Assembly: GCA_015956445.1 (NCBI GenBank)
Contig: WIUZ02000001.1
Coordinates: forward strand, 2,976,001 to 3,040,000
Origin: Thelephora terrestris
Taxonomy: Eukaryota > Basidiomycota > Agaricomycetes > Thelephorales > Thelephoraceae
Length of the DNA stretch: 64,000 bases
Reading direction: 5' to 3'
Of the stretch, positions 31,617-44,028 are shown piece by piece; positions within the stretch are counted from its first letter, which is position 1; each line of letters begins with the position of its first letter. The translations under genes and the position numbers were made by a program. The notes below the pieces were generated by a model. It saw nothing but the letters and a program-made list of their open reading frames with translations. It was not told where the DNA came from and searched no databases.

Positions 31617-34590
31617 ATGTTGTCGAAATCCCATCCCTACTCAACGAGTCCCGTCTATCGCTCCCTTAGGGTTGCCTCTAGTTTAAATAGGCGGCAGACG
31701 CTTCTAGCTCATTTGACGACGAGGATCCCTCCTCCTCCCTCTGCTGAGAGCAATCGGTCTAGTGTCCCTGGTCCTAACTTACCCGGAACGTCCAGGCGCT
31801 TTGCGACCACAAGTAAGCAACGCCTTCTCTGTGTCGTTTAGCGTCAGCTGAGGGTTTATGTGTGTATCTTAGTCAACAACCCTTATAACTCGTCCCACCG
31901 CAAACCGCACTTCGACAAGATCCTTATAGCCAACCGGTACGTCACTGATCACCCGTGCAAGGAACCTGTTTGACACTTCCTCTCGAATAGAGGGGAGATC
32001 GCATGTCGGGTCATCCGGACCGCGCAGAAGCTCGGTATCAAGACCGTAGCTGTTTACAGTGAAGCAGACTCCGACTCTATGCATGTCAAGTTGGTGAGTC
32101 TCCCTTTCGTCCAGCCACGTGCTTCTCACGACCGTCAGGTAGGCAGACGAGGCCTATTGTATCGGACCCGCACCTTCATCTGAGAGTTATGTGGGTATCT
32201 CGGGCCCGCGTAACGAATTATTGAACTGAGAATTTGGCAGCTCCGCATGGACAAGATACTCGACGTTTGTCGTCGAAGTGGTGCCCAGGTGAGTGTAATA
32301 CTCTTCCCCAGTTGAGCTCTTACGGAGTGCATATATCCAGGCAGTTCATCCGGGCTACGGGTTCCTGAGCGAAAATGCAGAGTTCGCGGAGACGTTGACC
32401 ACGGAAGGGGTTGTATTCATTGGTCCCCCGTCAAGCGCGATTGTTAGTATGGGCTCCAAGAGGTATGCATAATATTTCTGTCACGCCTTGTCGAGCTGCT
32501 GAATCCAGTTTAGCGAATCCAAGAATATAATGTCAGGTGGGACTTGATATAATTGGGTCTCTGGATGTTTCTGATTGTATTTCAGCTGCCGGTGTCCCAT
32601 GCGTCCCTGGTTATCACGGTAACAATCAGGATCCAAATTTCCTGCTGCAGGAAGCCGAGAAGATTGGTCCGTTCCTGGTATCCGCATTCCTCGCTTAACG
32701 CTCACGATCGCTTTTCAGGGTTCCCCGTGTTGATCAAGGCAGTCCATGGCGGCGGAGGCAAGGGTATGCGGATTGTCGGCTCCTCCAAGGACTTTTCCGA
32801 AGCCCTCGCCTCTGCACAACGCGAATCTGCCAAGTCATTCGGCAATGCTGTCGTACTTGTCGAGAAGTACATCACGCGCCCACGACACGTCGAGGTCCAA
32901 GTCTTCGCTGACAGACAAGGCAATGCCGTTAGCCTCTGGGAGCGGGACTGCTCTGTCCAACGACGGAACCAGAAGATCATCGAAGAAGCACCCGCTCCTG
33001 GCCTTTCGCCAGAGTTGAGAGCGGACCTGAGCGAGAAGGCCGTCGAGGCGGCTAAAGCCGTAAAATACGTTGGTGCGGGGACTGTGGAGTTCATCTTCGA
33101 TAACGATACAAATAAGTTTTATTTCATGGAAATGTGAGTGACAGTATCGGCCCCGGTTTGCCCAAACTAATCGCATCCCGCGCCAGGAACACGCGGTTGC
33201 AAGTCGAGCATCCCGTCACGGAGATGATCACTGGCCTCGACCTCGTGCAGTGGCAGTTGGAGGTACGTCATCTCGTCGGTTGATGTCTCGTTTCTTGGTT
33301 CATGAGTCAATGATCACTGCAGGTCGCTGCTGGTAATCCACTTCCACTCTCTCAGCGGGAGATCCCTCTGGTAGGACACGCGTTCGAAGCTCGCATCTAC
33401 GCTGAGAACCCCAGAAACAACTTTCTCCCCGATTCTGGACCCCTATTCTACCTTTCCACACCGAAAACCACACACTTGTTCGCACCCCCATTACCCGCCA
33501 CCACACCTGTCGAGGACGCTCCAAAGTTCACGCCACCGTCAATCGTGAACTCGTCTTCAGCTGGGGATATCGAACCTTCCGTCCGGCTAGAGCAGGGTTT
33601 CGGACAGGGTTCGCAGATTGGCGTGTTTTACGATCCAATGATCGCAAAGTTGGTTGTGCATGGCAGGGACAGGACGGAGGCGTTAAGGGTGTTGCGCAAG
33701 GCGTTGGACGAATATAAGGTTGTTGGGGTGTCGACGAACGTCGAGTTCCTTAGAACTCTTGCGGGGAACAAGGCCTTCATTGAGGGTGATTTAGAGACTG
33801 GGTTTATTCCGGTAAGTATTTCCTCTCTTCCTCGATTCGCCCCTGACCTTATTTGAGCGATCAGAAACACTTCGACGAATTGCTACCGCCGGTTCCCGCA
33901 CCGACTCCAGAGGCACTTGCACAGACCGCTCTCTACGTTGTCCTCCGGGACCAGCCTGTTACTACTCCGTCTTCTTCACCTTGGACATCACTCGCTTCTC
34001 GCCGATTCGGTGGAGACGCTCGTGATCGCTTGATCACTTTACAGACCGAGGACGCGTCCCAGATACATAGCATCCGGATCAAATCCATCTCGCCTGGGAT
34101 CTTTGACGTCACCGTCAATGACACTACGAGATTTGACTCCGTGCCTGCGCATCTCGTCTCAAAGGACGAGGTTTTCAGTTCTGTGAGAGGCAGGAGCATA
34201 CGAACGACTGTCGTCTCGCAACCGCCACATCCTTCGCTCCCAGCGTCATCCTCCCCGAACACGATGGAGAGGTTACACGTCTTCTTTGATGGGAAAAAAT
34301 CTACACTGGTTCTTCCTACCCCAAAGTGGCTGCTATCCCTTGGTGGTGATGTGTTGGGAGCGGGTAAGGGGGCTCTGAAGGCGCCGATGCCGAGCTTAGT
34401 GGTAGAGGTGAAGGTGAGTGTGGGTGATAGGGTTGAGAAGGGACAGGCCGTTGTGGTTTTGGAGAGTATGAAAACTGAGACTGTGTTGAGGGCTGAGGTT
34501 GATGGGGTTGTCAGGGCCGTTGGATGTGCGAACGGGGAGATGGTTGAGGAAGGTAGAGTGTTGGTGAGTGTTGAGGCAGACAGCGAGTGA
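31617..34590 (+). CDS. MCCC1: Methylcrotonoyl-CoA carboxylase, biotin-containing (alpha) subunit
   Basis: Twelve exons (31617-31812, 31873-31936, 31991-32093, 32143-32190, 32241-32288, 32341-32462, 32514-32536, 32586-32666, 32719-33133, 33187-33262, 33323-33811, 33865-34590) total 2391 nt, 796 aa. An Arg/Ser-rich N-terminus is a likely mitochondrial presequence. The biotin carboxylase part starts near 75 ([20 protein letters not shown]), with [17 protein letters not shown], the glycine-rich ATP-grasp loop [23 protein letters not shown] and [22 protein letters not shown]-terminal biotinyl domain has [10 protein letters not shown] and ESMKTE; Lys758 is the biotin site. The alpha subunit makes carboxybiotin for the beta subunit, which carboxylates 3-methylcrotonyl-CoA in mitochondrial leucine breakdown. 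Length and order fit MCC alpha better than pyruvate or acetyl-CoA carboxylase, as no carboxyltransferase domain is fused. Exon 7 is only 23 nt. Confidence 0.93.
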
Positions 34591-35601
34591 AACCCATTGT
34601 TGAGAGCATATGCGCTGAAGTCGCATCCTCATTTTTTTCGGTCATATACACCTTGTACTATATACCATACTGACTTGACAGAAATTCTTTTTGGCGCATC
34701 GGTGGAAGTTGTTGTCGGGTCTTTGGGTTTCGCCATCGCGAAAGGGCTTATCGGAGGACTTGACCGCTACCCTAACCCGCCGTTGAGCGATTCTAGTGTA
34801 CCATCCGTTTGAGGGATATACCATGAGGCCTCGAGGTGCGAACTATCGACACGCAGCGTGCACTTGACCCTGAGCAGACGGGTGTGGCGGTGGGTTCAGC
34901 TACAGGAGCTTCCCTGGCCCGGCCGGCCTCCTAGCGTGGGTCCTTGTGGGTGTAGCACGCAGCAACGGTGACCTCACAGAGCCGACTGACGGCCTATCCG
35001 AAGATAGGACTTTCGTGCAATAGTCTGTGCGTGACAATTCACGCATGCCTATTCAGTCGGCCTTCTCCGAAGATAGGCCACGAAAGTAAAAGAGCGTTGT
35101 CTGCATGAGACTTGTACCGGCAGAATGGTAACAGTCCGGTCTCCTAAACGACTCGGTAGGGCACACCCGCCATTCCACCCGACGAGTACCACATCCTCAT
35201 CGGGACCGGATCGACAAGGCAGGAAGAACATAAGGTTAGCGAGGCGAGCAGCGTCTTTGTGAGAGGATACCGGTCAGATTTGTGACAAGAGTGTCCGAAT
35301 CACAACCCGGGACGGAGAGGCACCCTTCCTGGGTTCCTCTAAACTCGAGGCTGGATTCCAGCCTAGTACGGTTTGGGAAATCAACGCAGGCACAGCAGTG
35401 CTGCTGACTAAAAGACGGCGCTCTATGGGAATCGCGCGCGTTTGGTTACTAGTTCCTCGGTCCTCAAGGCCTCAGGCCTCAGGGTTTGGATGGCTGAAAG
35501 TACAGGAAAACCCACCCGACTCGGATTCTGGCAGTGCAAAGCAGTCATTCAGAAGGGAATCAGAGACCTTATGAAACGTTCGCGATCATTCGTGTGAACG
35601 G
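34591..35601. other. Intergenic region with several palindromes
   Basis: About 1 kb without a convincing gene. It contains clustered inverted repeats between 34981 and 35087 and a perfect palindrome AGGCTGGATTCCAGCCT at 35348-35364. The upstream part would include the MCC 3' untranslated region, and the last 100-200 bp the promoter of the next gene. Confidence 0.5.
34981..35087. repeat. Cluster of inverted repeats (hairpin-rich segment)
   Basis: GCCGACTGA (34981-34989) pairs with TCAGTCGGC (35053-35061). CCTATC/GATAGG forms a hairpin at 34993-35008, GCGTGA/TCACGC another at about 35029-35044, and ACTTTCGTG (35009) matches CACGAAAGT near 35079. This could be a MITE relic or a structured RNA; I do not recognise it. 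Confidence 0.6.
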
Positions 35602-36266
35602 ATGTCCAATATGGCCATCAACAATACCGTCACCCTACTCCGGAGCCTTCAGCCGGAAGAACGGCTTAATCTTACGGGGACTGGTAAAGCGATCCTCGGA
35701 AAGCCTGCTGGCAGCGAGGTCGAGGAATATCTGAACGACCTGACGGTCGAGGCGAACAAGGCGGCTGCTTCTCTATTCTGTGGAAGCATCCTCGCGGGCC
35801 AGTCGAGTGAAACGGACGAATACGGGGATGTGGGGGTGTGGTTGGGAGATCTGGAAGTCGAACCTACTTCAAACAGACCCAAACCTGAGGCGATAATCAA
35901 AGCGTTATCCCTGACCCAATGGGCAGAAAAGGTACCGTAGGGATCTTTGTTATCCCCGCCTCCCCAAAGCTGGAGAGCGACGACTAATCACCAGATCTTA
36001 CGCGGTAAATCCGCTAGGTTCGCAAACTGGAGATATCAGCGGAGACAGGGCTACCGGTGAATATCCCAGCCGGGTCTACGATAGAGCGCGTGAGGGAGTT
36101 GTTTGGACGGTTGACAGATACGGTCGGGTTGACCGTCAAGGGCGGATCAAGCGGACCCTCTAACGTCGGTCCTGGGACATTCATCTACGTCATCGTGGGG
36201 AAGCTCGGCGGATGCGCAGGCTGGGCGGGACTCATCGGAGTCGGGATAATGTCAGATGTTGAGTAG
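35602..36266 (+). CDS. Unknown small protein with a Gly-rich hydrophobic C-terminus
   Basis: Two exons (35602-35931, 36018-36266) with an 86-nt phase-0 intron give 192 aa. The join reads TQWAEKVRKLEISAETGLPV. The N-terminal half is mixed helical (NNTVTLLRSLQPEERLNLTG, EVEEYLNDLTVEANKAAASL). The C-terminal third is Gly-rich and hydrophobic (GPGTFIYVIVGKLGGCAGWA, GLIGVGIM), which may insert in a membrane or form a compact sheet. No signal peptide is apparent. I do not recognise the family. The start is the first ATG; a second ATG three codons later is equally possible. The frame is well bounded and the intron has good GTACCG...CTAG borders with a CTAAT branch sequence, so it is probably real. 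Confidence 0.6.
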
Positions 36267-37029
36267 AGCTAAAGCGTTGAGCATTTTGCGGGGAGGATAT
36301 GCGGTTTGTGTGGATGTATGCTGTTGGAGGCGTGCATTGGATACACGTTGGGTGTACTTTAATGAATGTACTAGAGCACATGGGTATCTTTCGGAAGGTG
36401 ATTGGGGGACAAAGACACCGCTTGTGTATACAATACTCTATTCCCTGCGGTACAGGGCTAAGCTTTGAGGGTGAGGCCTTGAGGGATGAGCTGGGGGGAG
36501 CTTGAAAAGTTTCATTATCGATTTTCAATTTCCAACGGTGATTGCCACATTGGTTCCGACAGACCTGATCAGGATATCGATCCGTCCGTCCGGTCCGCGA
36601 ATCCCAAAACATAGGGTAGTCTTCTTGTCACCACTCAGATTATCGTGATGATGATGGTTTTTTCTTTTCTTTTCTTCTTTGGCGGTAAAGAAAGAGATTC
36701 TTGAAAGAGAGGTCCATGTTTCCGTCTTTCGCTTTGAAAGAACGGTCATGGTCGAATGGCTTCAAACGGGATCAAAATGACTTAGAAAGGAAATAGACGC
36801 TGAGCATAGGCCGACTGTGTGCTGAGCCACACACTTCAAATCGCTCGTCCGCCTTTTTATTAGGCAGTATGTCCTTGGTCTTCTTCCTCCATCTCCCCCG
36901 AACTTCCATCCCCTCCTAATCCCTCCCTCAACTCTCAATCTCTGCATCTCCCCCTACGCATCCTAAAGATCATACTACGCACTCTTCCTCCTCTTTTCCC
37001 TCAATCTTCCCTCTCCAGAATCCCCTCCC
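36267..37029. other. Intergenic region
   Basis: 760 bp between two genes on the plus strand. It holds 3' untranslated sequence and, toward the right, long C/T-rich tracts typical of fungal promoters just before the next ATG. No gene is seen. Confidence 0.5.
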
Positions 37030-38314
37030 ATGGAGATCCACAACTCCCAACACATGCAATCTTTCTACCTTCACTCTACTCAAACCAAGTACCTAGATGC
37101 CCCAGAACTCATCAGTTACCCCACATCTTCCTCTCGAGATGACCCCATCCACAGCCCCGCCCTCCAGCTTCTGGCGGAGGCGTGCGACATGCCCCAACGA
37201 TTTCCACCCGCAAAGGAAAACGCGCCTCCTCCCCTTGCTTCCTGTTCTTACGTCCTAGGATATAGCAAATCTCCTCTGGCTCGTTTGGCAGCCATGCCGT
37301 CAAAGCCCACCCCCGAATATCACTCTCGACGCCCCGAGGTTGTCAAACTCCTCGAAGAGTCGGCCATACACACCGACGAAGCCACCCCCCTCTCCTCCGA
37401 TTATCCTTCTTGGGCGATCGTTGTCGCTGCCCTTTCTCTATACCATCATCCAAGCTATCCCGCTCATCTCGCTTTTTGGCGTCCCGACATGATGGCTGCT
37501 ACCGCAGAATTTGTCGACAGTTTCCTGAGTTCGTCCTCTTCCTATCTCTTCTTGTTTAAAAGATTCTGACTTTCATCCTGCAGGGACTCGCGAGGCCAAG
37601 TATCTGGAAACACTTGAGGGTTGGATAGATGCCGAGTTCTCGCTTTATACTCTCAAGGGCCACCAGCGGGGATATTACCCCCATCTATATGATCCTGTCA
37701 CCGGTGGCAGAATCCTTAGGAAACGCAAGGCCAAAGAAATGGACACGGAAGCTAACCAGGCAGCTGAGGATGCCAAACCGAAACGTCGTACCAAGCGTCC
37801 CCGCAAGGCCAAAGGCTCTGATTCTACCGAGTGCAACACGGAGCCCAACTCCACTCCTTTGCTAGATTCTACCCCCTCACCACCCGTAGACATGGATCTC
37901 GAGTCCAACCCGCCGCCGACAAACGATCTGTCTTCGTCCAAACCCCCCACAACGTCACCCGATCTCTTGAATCCACCCACAAGAGCTACAAACCAGCGTG
38001 AAAGGTCTTCTTCCATGACTTCTGGTGCGAGTGGGGTCACTCTCGTCGACTCGGAAGGCGTTGGCACGGAAGAGAGTCGAGAGAACTCTCCCGCAGATAC
38101 CGCGGTGGATTCTGAAGATGTCCCTGACACCAAGACGTCTGGAAAAGTCAGGTCTAAAGCAAAGGGGTCCACAAGGTCTTCATTGTCGCCGTTGGAACCC
38201 ACTCCACCCCCACAACCAAGGCGCTCTGCTAGGGCTGCTAAGAAGATCACGACTCAGACCGTCAAACGACCCTCGGCCCCTGCTCGGTCCAGGTCCAAGA
38301 GGGTTTCTGCATGA
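37030..38314 (+). CDS. Unknown nuclear-type basic protein
   Basis: Two exons (37030-37528, 37584-38314) total 1230 nt, 409 aa. The N-terminal half looks folded: SYVLGYSKSPLARLAAMPSK, YPSWAIVVAALSLYHHPSYP and EGWIDAEFSLYTLKGHQRGY, ending in GGRILRKRKAKE. The C-terminal half is low complexity (Ser, Pro, Thr) with basic clusters KRRTKRPRKAKG and PRRSARAAKK that resemble nuclear signals or an AT-hook. I do not recognise the family; a chromatin or cell-cycle role is possible but not shown. The join (SFLRTREAKYLETLEGW) keeps the frame, and the donor GTTCGT is unusual but acceptable. The start is the first ATG after a C/T-rich promoter-like tract. Confidence 0.65.
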
Positions 38315-41300
38315 AACTTGACGATCGCCGGACGACATTTAGAACGCGTTATATTATCCACTGAGACCTCGTGGAACGGTAAATCCCAATACACTGTACT
38401 GTACTCCATCCTGCTTTTCTCCCAGGTGTATCTCTGCTCTTTGTCTCTTTTTGTTTCCCTCCATCCATCCCATCCATCATCCGATTCGTTCCTTCCCCTC
38501 TTCCCATTGACCTTGTTTTCCTCTGCTGGTCACATTGTTTTCTCGTGGTCTTCATTATTCTCTATAGCTATCATCTCCCATCCTACATTACATCCACCCT
38601 TTCCCTTTCCCCCTTTTCCGGCGTTGTCTGCTGCTGGTCATTGTATCCCCATCCGAACATCCATCCTTCATTTCTACCACTCCATATCATCTCCCAATCC
38701 ATCTCACTCTTATCTTCCTCGCCCATCTACTCGTATCCCTTCTTCCGCTGTACGTTTCCACCCCCTTCCTGTCTGTACGCCCTGTGTGAGCTGTTGTAAA
38801 ATCGGAGTCAAACAACTGAAACTCTTTTCCAATATTTCCTAGTGCGCATTCTTGTTGTCGGATCTGCTTTACGGACAATTTGCCATCCTTTTTTCAGGGT
38901 TTCTGCATCCGGACTCGTCGTTTCGGTTTTCCGATGACCATCACGAGTCGAAAGTTACTAACGAGACCTTGGCTGTTCTTAATCGTGGAACACCGTAGCG
39001 GATATGGGTATGGGGCAACTTGCTTTGGTATGGTCGCCGACAGCGGATGACGCACATGACCGGGCAGAAACCGTCATCGCCATTTGATTTGGTGCTTTGC
39101 GTAAATCTGTTACGTCGTGACTGTCCGGTGGTGTTTGCTTTCCTCGATTTTCGTTGGACTGCGGCTGACTCAGAGCTGTGTTTCGGGCCGGTGATAGGAG
39201 AGATGTGACCCTCGTGGCTCTGAGACCCGGCACTGCGTTCGAGGTGGATTCCAGAGCGATGCGATCCCTCACCATGGCGCCGTGTCACACCGACGCTAGT
39301 AGTTTGGAGGGCGGAGTACGTTGTCTAACGGACCACCCACCGTGTCAAGGGGGTTGAGGGCCGTGCACTTCCCCGCACGAACGGTCCACTGACGCCCTTT
39401 AGACGCCACTGGGGCTTTAACGATAGGACCACAGGGGAAGCAGAGTTCCCATTCAGACCGGTGAGTCTCCATCGACTCTCTTTGTTGCCTGTTCGCTTTT
39501 ACGCATCCAGGTCACCCCCACCAGCAGGTCTGCGATCAAGATCGATCGTAGTTCATATTCTCGAGGCATTGCATTGGAGGGGGTCCTACAGCTAATCCTT
39601 CCTAGTGCGCGACGCGGCGCCCTTTTTCTTTCGGCGTGGTGGGGCCACTCATCGTCTATCGACTATCACCAAACATTCGATCACCGTGACAGTAAGATCT
39701 CTCCCCTTTCAAAAGGATCGACGAATCTGAGCACGATCTCGTGCGCTTGCTAATTACAGATTCACTGCTTCGCATTCAGATCTTGAACTCTAAGCGTACG
39801 CTGCGCACGCAAGATCTCAGAATCTGGGAGGTGAGTAGGTGTCGGTGCAGGATGGTACCGTCGCGAGCTGGGTGGCCTCTTCAGGCACGTATCCACGCCT
39901 ACGAGAGCTATCCTCGGGGTCTCACCCCTGCCCGTGACCTCGTGTTTCGTTTGCTAAATGGCAACGTGCCACGAACGTCCGGGAGGAGCGCATTAATCGA
40001 CCCTCGCGCGTTTATTCGGTCCCCTGTTCCCCTGGCCAAGTCAAAGCCGTCGTCTCCCCATTTTTCGGGGATCGGGTGGCGACTAAGACACCGTACATTT
40101 CGATTACTCACCAGCTCGCACCTCTATTGGACAGCGGACGACGGGTTCGACGAGATCGCCATACGTGAAATAGACGTTCTCTTCTCGGAGGAACTCAACG
40201 TCATAACGCACGATCCTCGGAAAGTCATCGAAGTCGCTTTTATGTATTCCACGCGCACACAACGATTCGTACGTACCTTCACGCGTTCATGTCCACTAAC
40301 CAATCGTTCTGTTGGTTTTTCTCCCCATCGTTCTTCGAGCCGACGTAGGTTCCGTTCGTTCTCTTGTGGGGAGAGAGATTCAACCGGACGGATGTCGGCA
40401 AGATCTCAGATTCTTAAGTGAGCCATTCTGATTAGGCTTTAAGTTCCAGAAGGAGCGATCATATGGGAGACCCGCTTCTGTTATCACATTTTCATCGCTC
40501 GGGCAGACGGGATCTCCGAGGTTTGGCCGTCGGTGTTGCGACGCACTCGCACGCGGACGAGCGATTGTGTATCTGGCGCGTGCAAGTCGCTGGTACGTCA
40601 ATCTGTTCAGGGTTGCCCGAGGCCCAAACTCATCGTAAACCGCCGTCGTGCTTACTCCCGTTCGACACCCGGGCTCGTCGAAAACTGGCGGAACCCCCGG
40701 TGGTCCCAGCCGAACCCTTCGCCTTCTCAAGATCTCACGTATTACCATTTAGCCGTCATAAATCACGCACGACCAACGTCCCCACTGCCCGTAGCCAATG
40801 TCGGATCGGGGGTTTCCAAAACCCGACTAATTTGCGGCGGCCCGCGCATGGTCTCCCGTCTCTTGTTTCTATCCCCCCCCCCGCCGCCCCGCTCTAAGAG
40901 CTTATTATCGATATCCCCGATGGCGGGCCCGCCCAATGATGCGTGACTTGTGATACATATGGCGACAGGGGGACGGCTTGGGCGCGGCCGGATCGGACGG
41001 ACCCCTTTGTGCCACATCCCATGTAGATGCCCTACGCCCGAAATCGCTAAAGGCGCAAAGTCGGAAAATTCTGCGGTTGGTCCTGCTCTGAGGCCGCCTA
41101 GCGTCCACACGCGTTCTTGGACCATTTAGGGTACACTCGATCCTCAATCACAATATCTTTGAACGTCTTGATGGTGCGATGCGTCCGGTTCACGACCGCC
41201 TCGTTGCACTCTTTCGGCTCGTTTGCATTCGATATTTCGTAGGGCCCAGGGTTGATCTTAATTACCCGTTTTGATCTTTATAACCCTGAGCGAACGTTCA

Positions 41301-42152
41301 AGACATGTTTACTAACCCATCATTGAACACCAAACCGTCACGCATGAGGCAATAAGTACGTAGAGCTTTTCACAGGATGACATCCCAAATTGATTGCCAT
41401 CGTATCTAATGTTAGCCTGCCGCGTGACTTTCATTTGTGATTCATTAAGGCGTGGGATGCGAACATTGGCTGGTCGCTGTGCAGTGCTAACAGATGGGGA
41501 CAGCTTATGCGGGGATTGGAAGATCTGTGAAGAATCCATGTAGGGGGCTTATTATTACTCATTATAATCCATACAAGAGTAAAAGAGTCAACATGGGTGA
41601 TGTACATAAATGACGCTGGCGGAAGCCCAAGTCGAACGCGGGGAGAGAGAGGGGTACGGTGGAAAGGCGAAGGGGGATTAGCAATGAGGTGAACGATGCA
41701 GGGTTTGTGTGCAGAAAGAGGATTCTATAAAGTTTATACGCCGCATGGAGTTTGATGGAAAGGTGTTTGTGTTTGCGAATGTGCGAGTGCGGGTAGGAGG
41801 AATGCGTTTCCAAGGTGAGGAGGTCGAGATAAGCAAAATGAGTAGGGGAGGGAGGAGGAGGGCAAAAGGATTGTTATGGACGGCCACAAAAGTTTGCGGC
41901 ACAGGAGACCGAGCGTATGTCTCCCAACTAAGAAGGGGACAAGAAAATATAAAGCCAAAAAAGGTAGGTCCTGCAATGATGGGGGGAGTGACATATGGAT
42001 ACAATTGTTCAAGGTATAGCTGTACAGTTTCAGCGTCAGAGGTCATATTTCGCAATGAAGAGCGAGAAAACGGACCACTGAAACCAACAGAGCAAGGATG
42101 AAAGCAGAGGTCGAAAGCACATGGGAGTGTGGGGATCTGACTGTGGGTGGAA
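38315..42152. other. 3.8 kb gene-poor region
   Basis: Begins with a C/T-rich stretch (3' untranslated sequence of the previous gene) and ends with the 3' flank of the G-alpha gene. Most open frames look random. One plus-strand segment (about 39760-40419) has a coding look and is listed separately. No repeats with recognisable ends or RNA genes were found. Confidence 0.45.
39760..40419 (+). other. Possible gene fragment of unknown function
   Basis: Between two good splice sites lies SLLRIQILNSKRTLRTQDLR (exon ending at a GTGAGT near 39831). Further on, SHLYWTADDGFDEIAIREID and VLFSEELNVITHDPRKVIEV end at GTACGT near 40269. After a 70-80 nt intron with a CTAAC branch site, VPFVLLWGERFNRTDVGKIS closes with TAA. 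The exons hang together in style, but no start codon or complete model could be built. It may be a short real gene or a decayed one. Confidence 0.3.
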
Positions 42153-43626
42153 CTATAAGATACCTGTGTCTTCCAGCGAGTTCTTCACTATTGTATTAGC
42201 AACTGCAGCAAAAACTAGCCGGATGTTTGACGTATCCGTGGCTTGCGTGATGCTGTGACAGCGCAATCAGATGGTGCAAACCCAAAGTGCAGGCCAAGTC
42301 ACTCACTGCGGGTAGACACTGAGTTTTGCCCGATTTGCTTGCATGAACCGCCACAAGATATACTTGGTCGCCTTGTTCACATTCGCCCCCCCAGTGTACT
42401 CCTGGAAGTATCGTTCCAAAGGGACCTGGAACATTGTCGGTTCACTGAAAAGACACCCGTGTGGCGCAAGCAACTCACCCTGCGCAGCTTGTGCCGGAAG
42501 ATGTCGATCTTATTCAAGAACAATATGATGGACGTCCTTAGAAACCATCGCGAGTTGATCACTGAATCGAAGAGAACGAGAGATTCAGCCATCCGATTCT
42601 GAGAGGCCCATCCGCTGCGTGAGATCTCAATGATGTAAGACGCACAGACCCAACATACCTGGTTCTTGGATTCCATCAGGGCCTGATCGTACTCGCTCAG
42701 GGCAGTACAGAAGATTATGCTAGTGACGCTTTCGAAACAATGAATCCATTTCTTGCGTTCCGATCGTTGGCCGCCAACATCAAAGAGGTGTATCCTGGGC
42801 ACAATAAACATACGGTCGGGCGGAGATTTAGTGAGATCGACTCACGATAGCGGTGGAACACTGAATCTTGTCTCAGTGATACCTGTACTCCGTTGCCTGC
42901 ACCGAAGGATATCTGTATCGGTGGGGACATAGTCTGCAGAGGCTATTCTGCGAGCTTCGGTAAAGAAACTTGTCGGTGGTGAGATGGGCTGGGTGGCATC
43001 TACAGTTTTGATCACTCACTATGCTGCGCTGTCCATCAAGTAGAACTGTGACCCGTAATTCTCGACAAACTCTAGGACCGCTTGGTCTTTCCAGAGACGG
43101 TTGATGGCCTCCGCAAGTTCTTTAGGAAAGACGTAGGTTGGAGACCGCGACCACGACTGGAGTTCGACATCGAGATCGTATTCGAGCAATCGCTCCAGGG
43201 TTAGCTATATTGAAGAGGGTTGAAATCGACACGAGGCCTCCGGGATCCGACGAAAGACATACCGCATTCGAGAGATCGGCAGGTTCGACCTTGAATTTGT
43301 GCATGGCGGTGGCAACAAACTGCGCGCTCTCGAGGAGGTTGGAGTAAATGGCTTCGCGGTATGTTAATTTGGTATCGTATGAAAAGCCATCTTGGTGGAT
43401 GATGCGCATTTGCTTGACAATTGTTGACTTGCCGGATTCACTCGAGCCTAAGCGAAAGAGGTCAAGTGCTGGAGGGCGGTGTGGAAAGGGCAGGCGTACC
43501 TAGGAGGAGAATCTTGCATTCCTTCTTCAACTTCTTGCCATCCTGCTCAATCTGACGGTCTATCTGCGCTGACCGTTGGGCGGCCTCCTTGTCTTCGTCG
43601 TCGTGCTTTGAACAATAGTTCCCCAT
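42153..43626 (-). CDS. Heterotrimeric G-protein alpha subunit
   Basis: Eight exons (43626-43500, 43447-43263, 43204-43020, 42968-42846, 42794-42659, 42598-42479, 42425-42307, 42252-42153) total 1095 nt, 364 aa. The N-terminus MGNYCSK has the Gly2 and Cys5 expected for myristoylation and palmitoylation. The P-loop GSSESGKST is at 43-51, switch [11 protein letters not shown] with Arg192, switch [10 protein letters not shown] with Gln216, the NKID guanine motif at 281-284, and TQATDTSN near the end. All five G motifs are intact. It should couple a 7TM receptor to downstream effectors at the plasma membrane. The C-terminus DTGIL lacks the Cys at position -4, so it has no pertussis-toxin site; this tail helps set receptor choice. 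A 7TM receptor gene lies 5.4 kb away. Confidence 0.95.
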
Positions 43627-44028
43627 TCTGTTCCGGCTAGAGGGGGAAAATAAATGGCATGGGGTGGGTTTAGAAACTGTAGAGTATTTGGCTGGGACCG
43701 TCGCTGGGACAATCCGCGTGCTCTACAGCAAAGATGGGGGAGGGGGGAGAGTTGCGGATCGACAAAGGCTAGTCTACCAAATTCCGCTAAATTGAAGTCT
43801 CCCCCACGAGCATCTGTCCAAACGGGTCTCACGGATCAGATCTCCTTATCCGGTTACATGACTTACATAAGCATGCCTTATCCCTTTCTGGAAGGCGTAA
43901 CGTATTACGCAACGCCCTCGCCGAGCGAGTCGCTTGTGACAACGCGTCGGGCACGTGGATCATTCTCAAGCACGTGATTAGCCTCCTGCCCCAGCCTGTC
44001 CCCCTCCCTCCACCAGACTGGACGAAAT
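43627..44028. promoter_or_regulatory. Divergent promoter region between the G-alpha gene and the 1364-aa protein gene
   Basis: 400 bp between two divergent start codons, so both promoters must lie here. No strong TATA box is seen. Confidence 0.5.

Noticed and set aside
35534-35734. Alternative frame over the start of the 192-aa protein
   Set aside because: The frame at 35602 splices cleanly to a second exon; this one does not.
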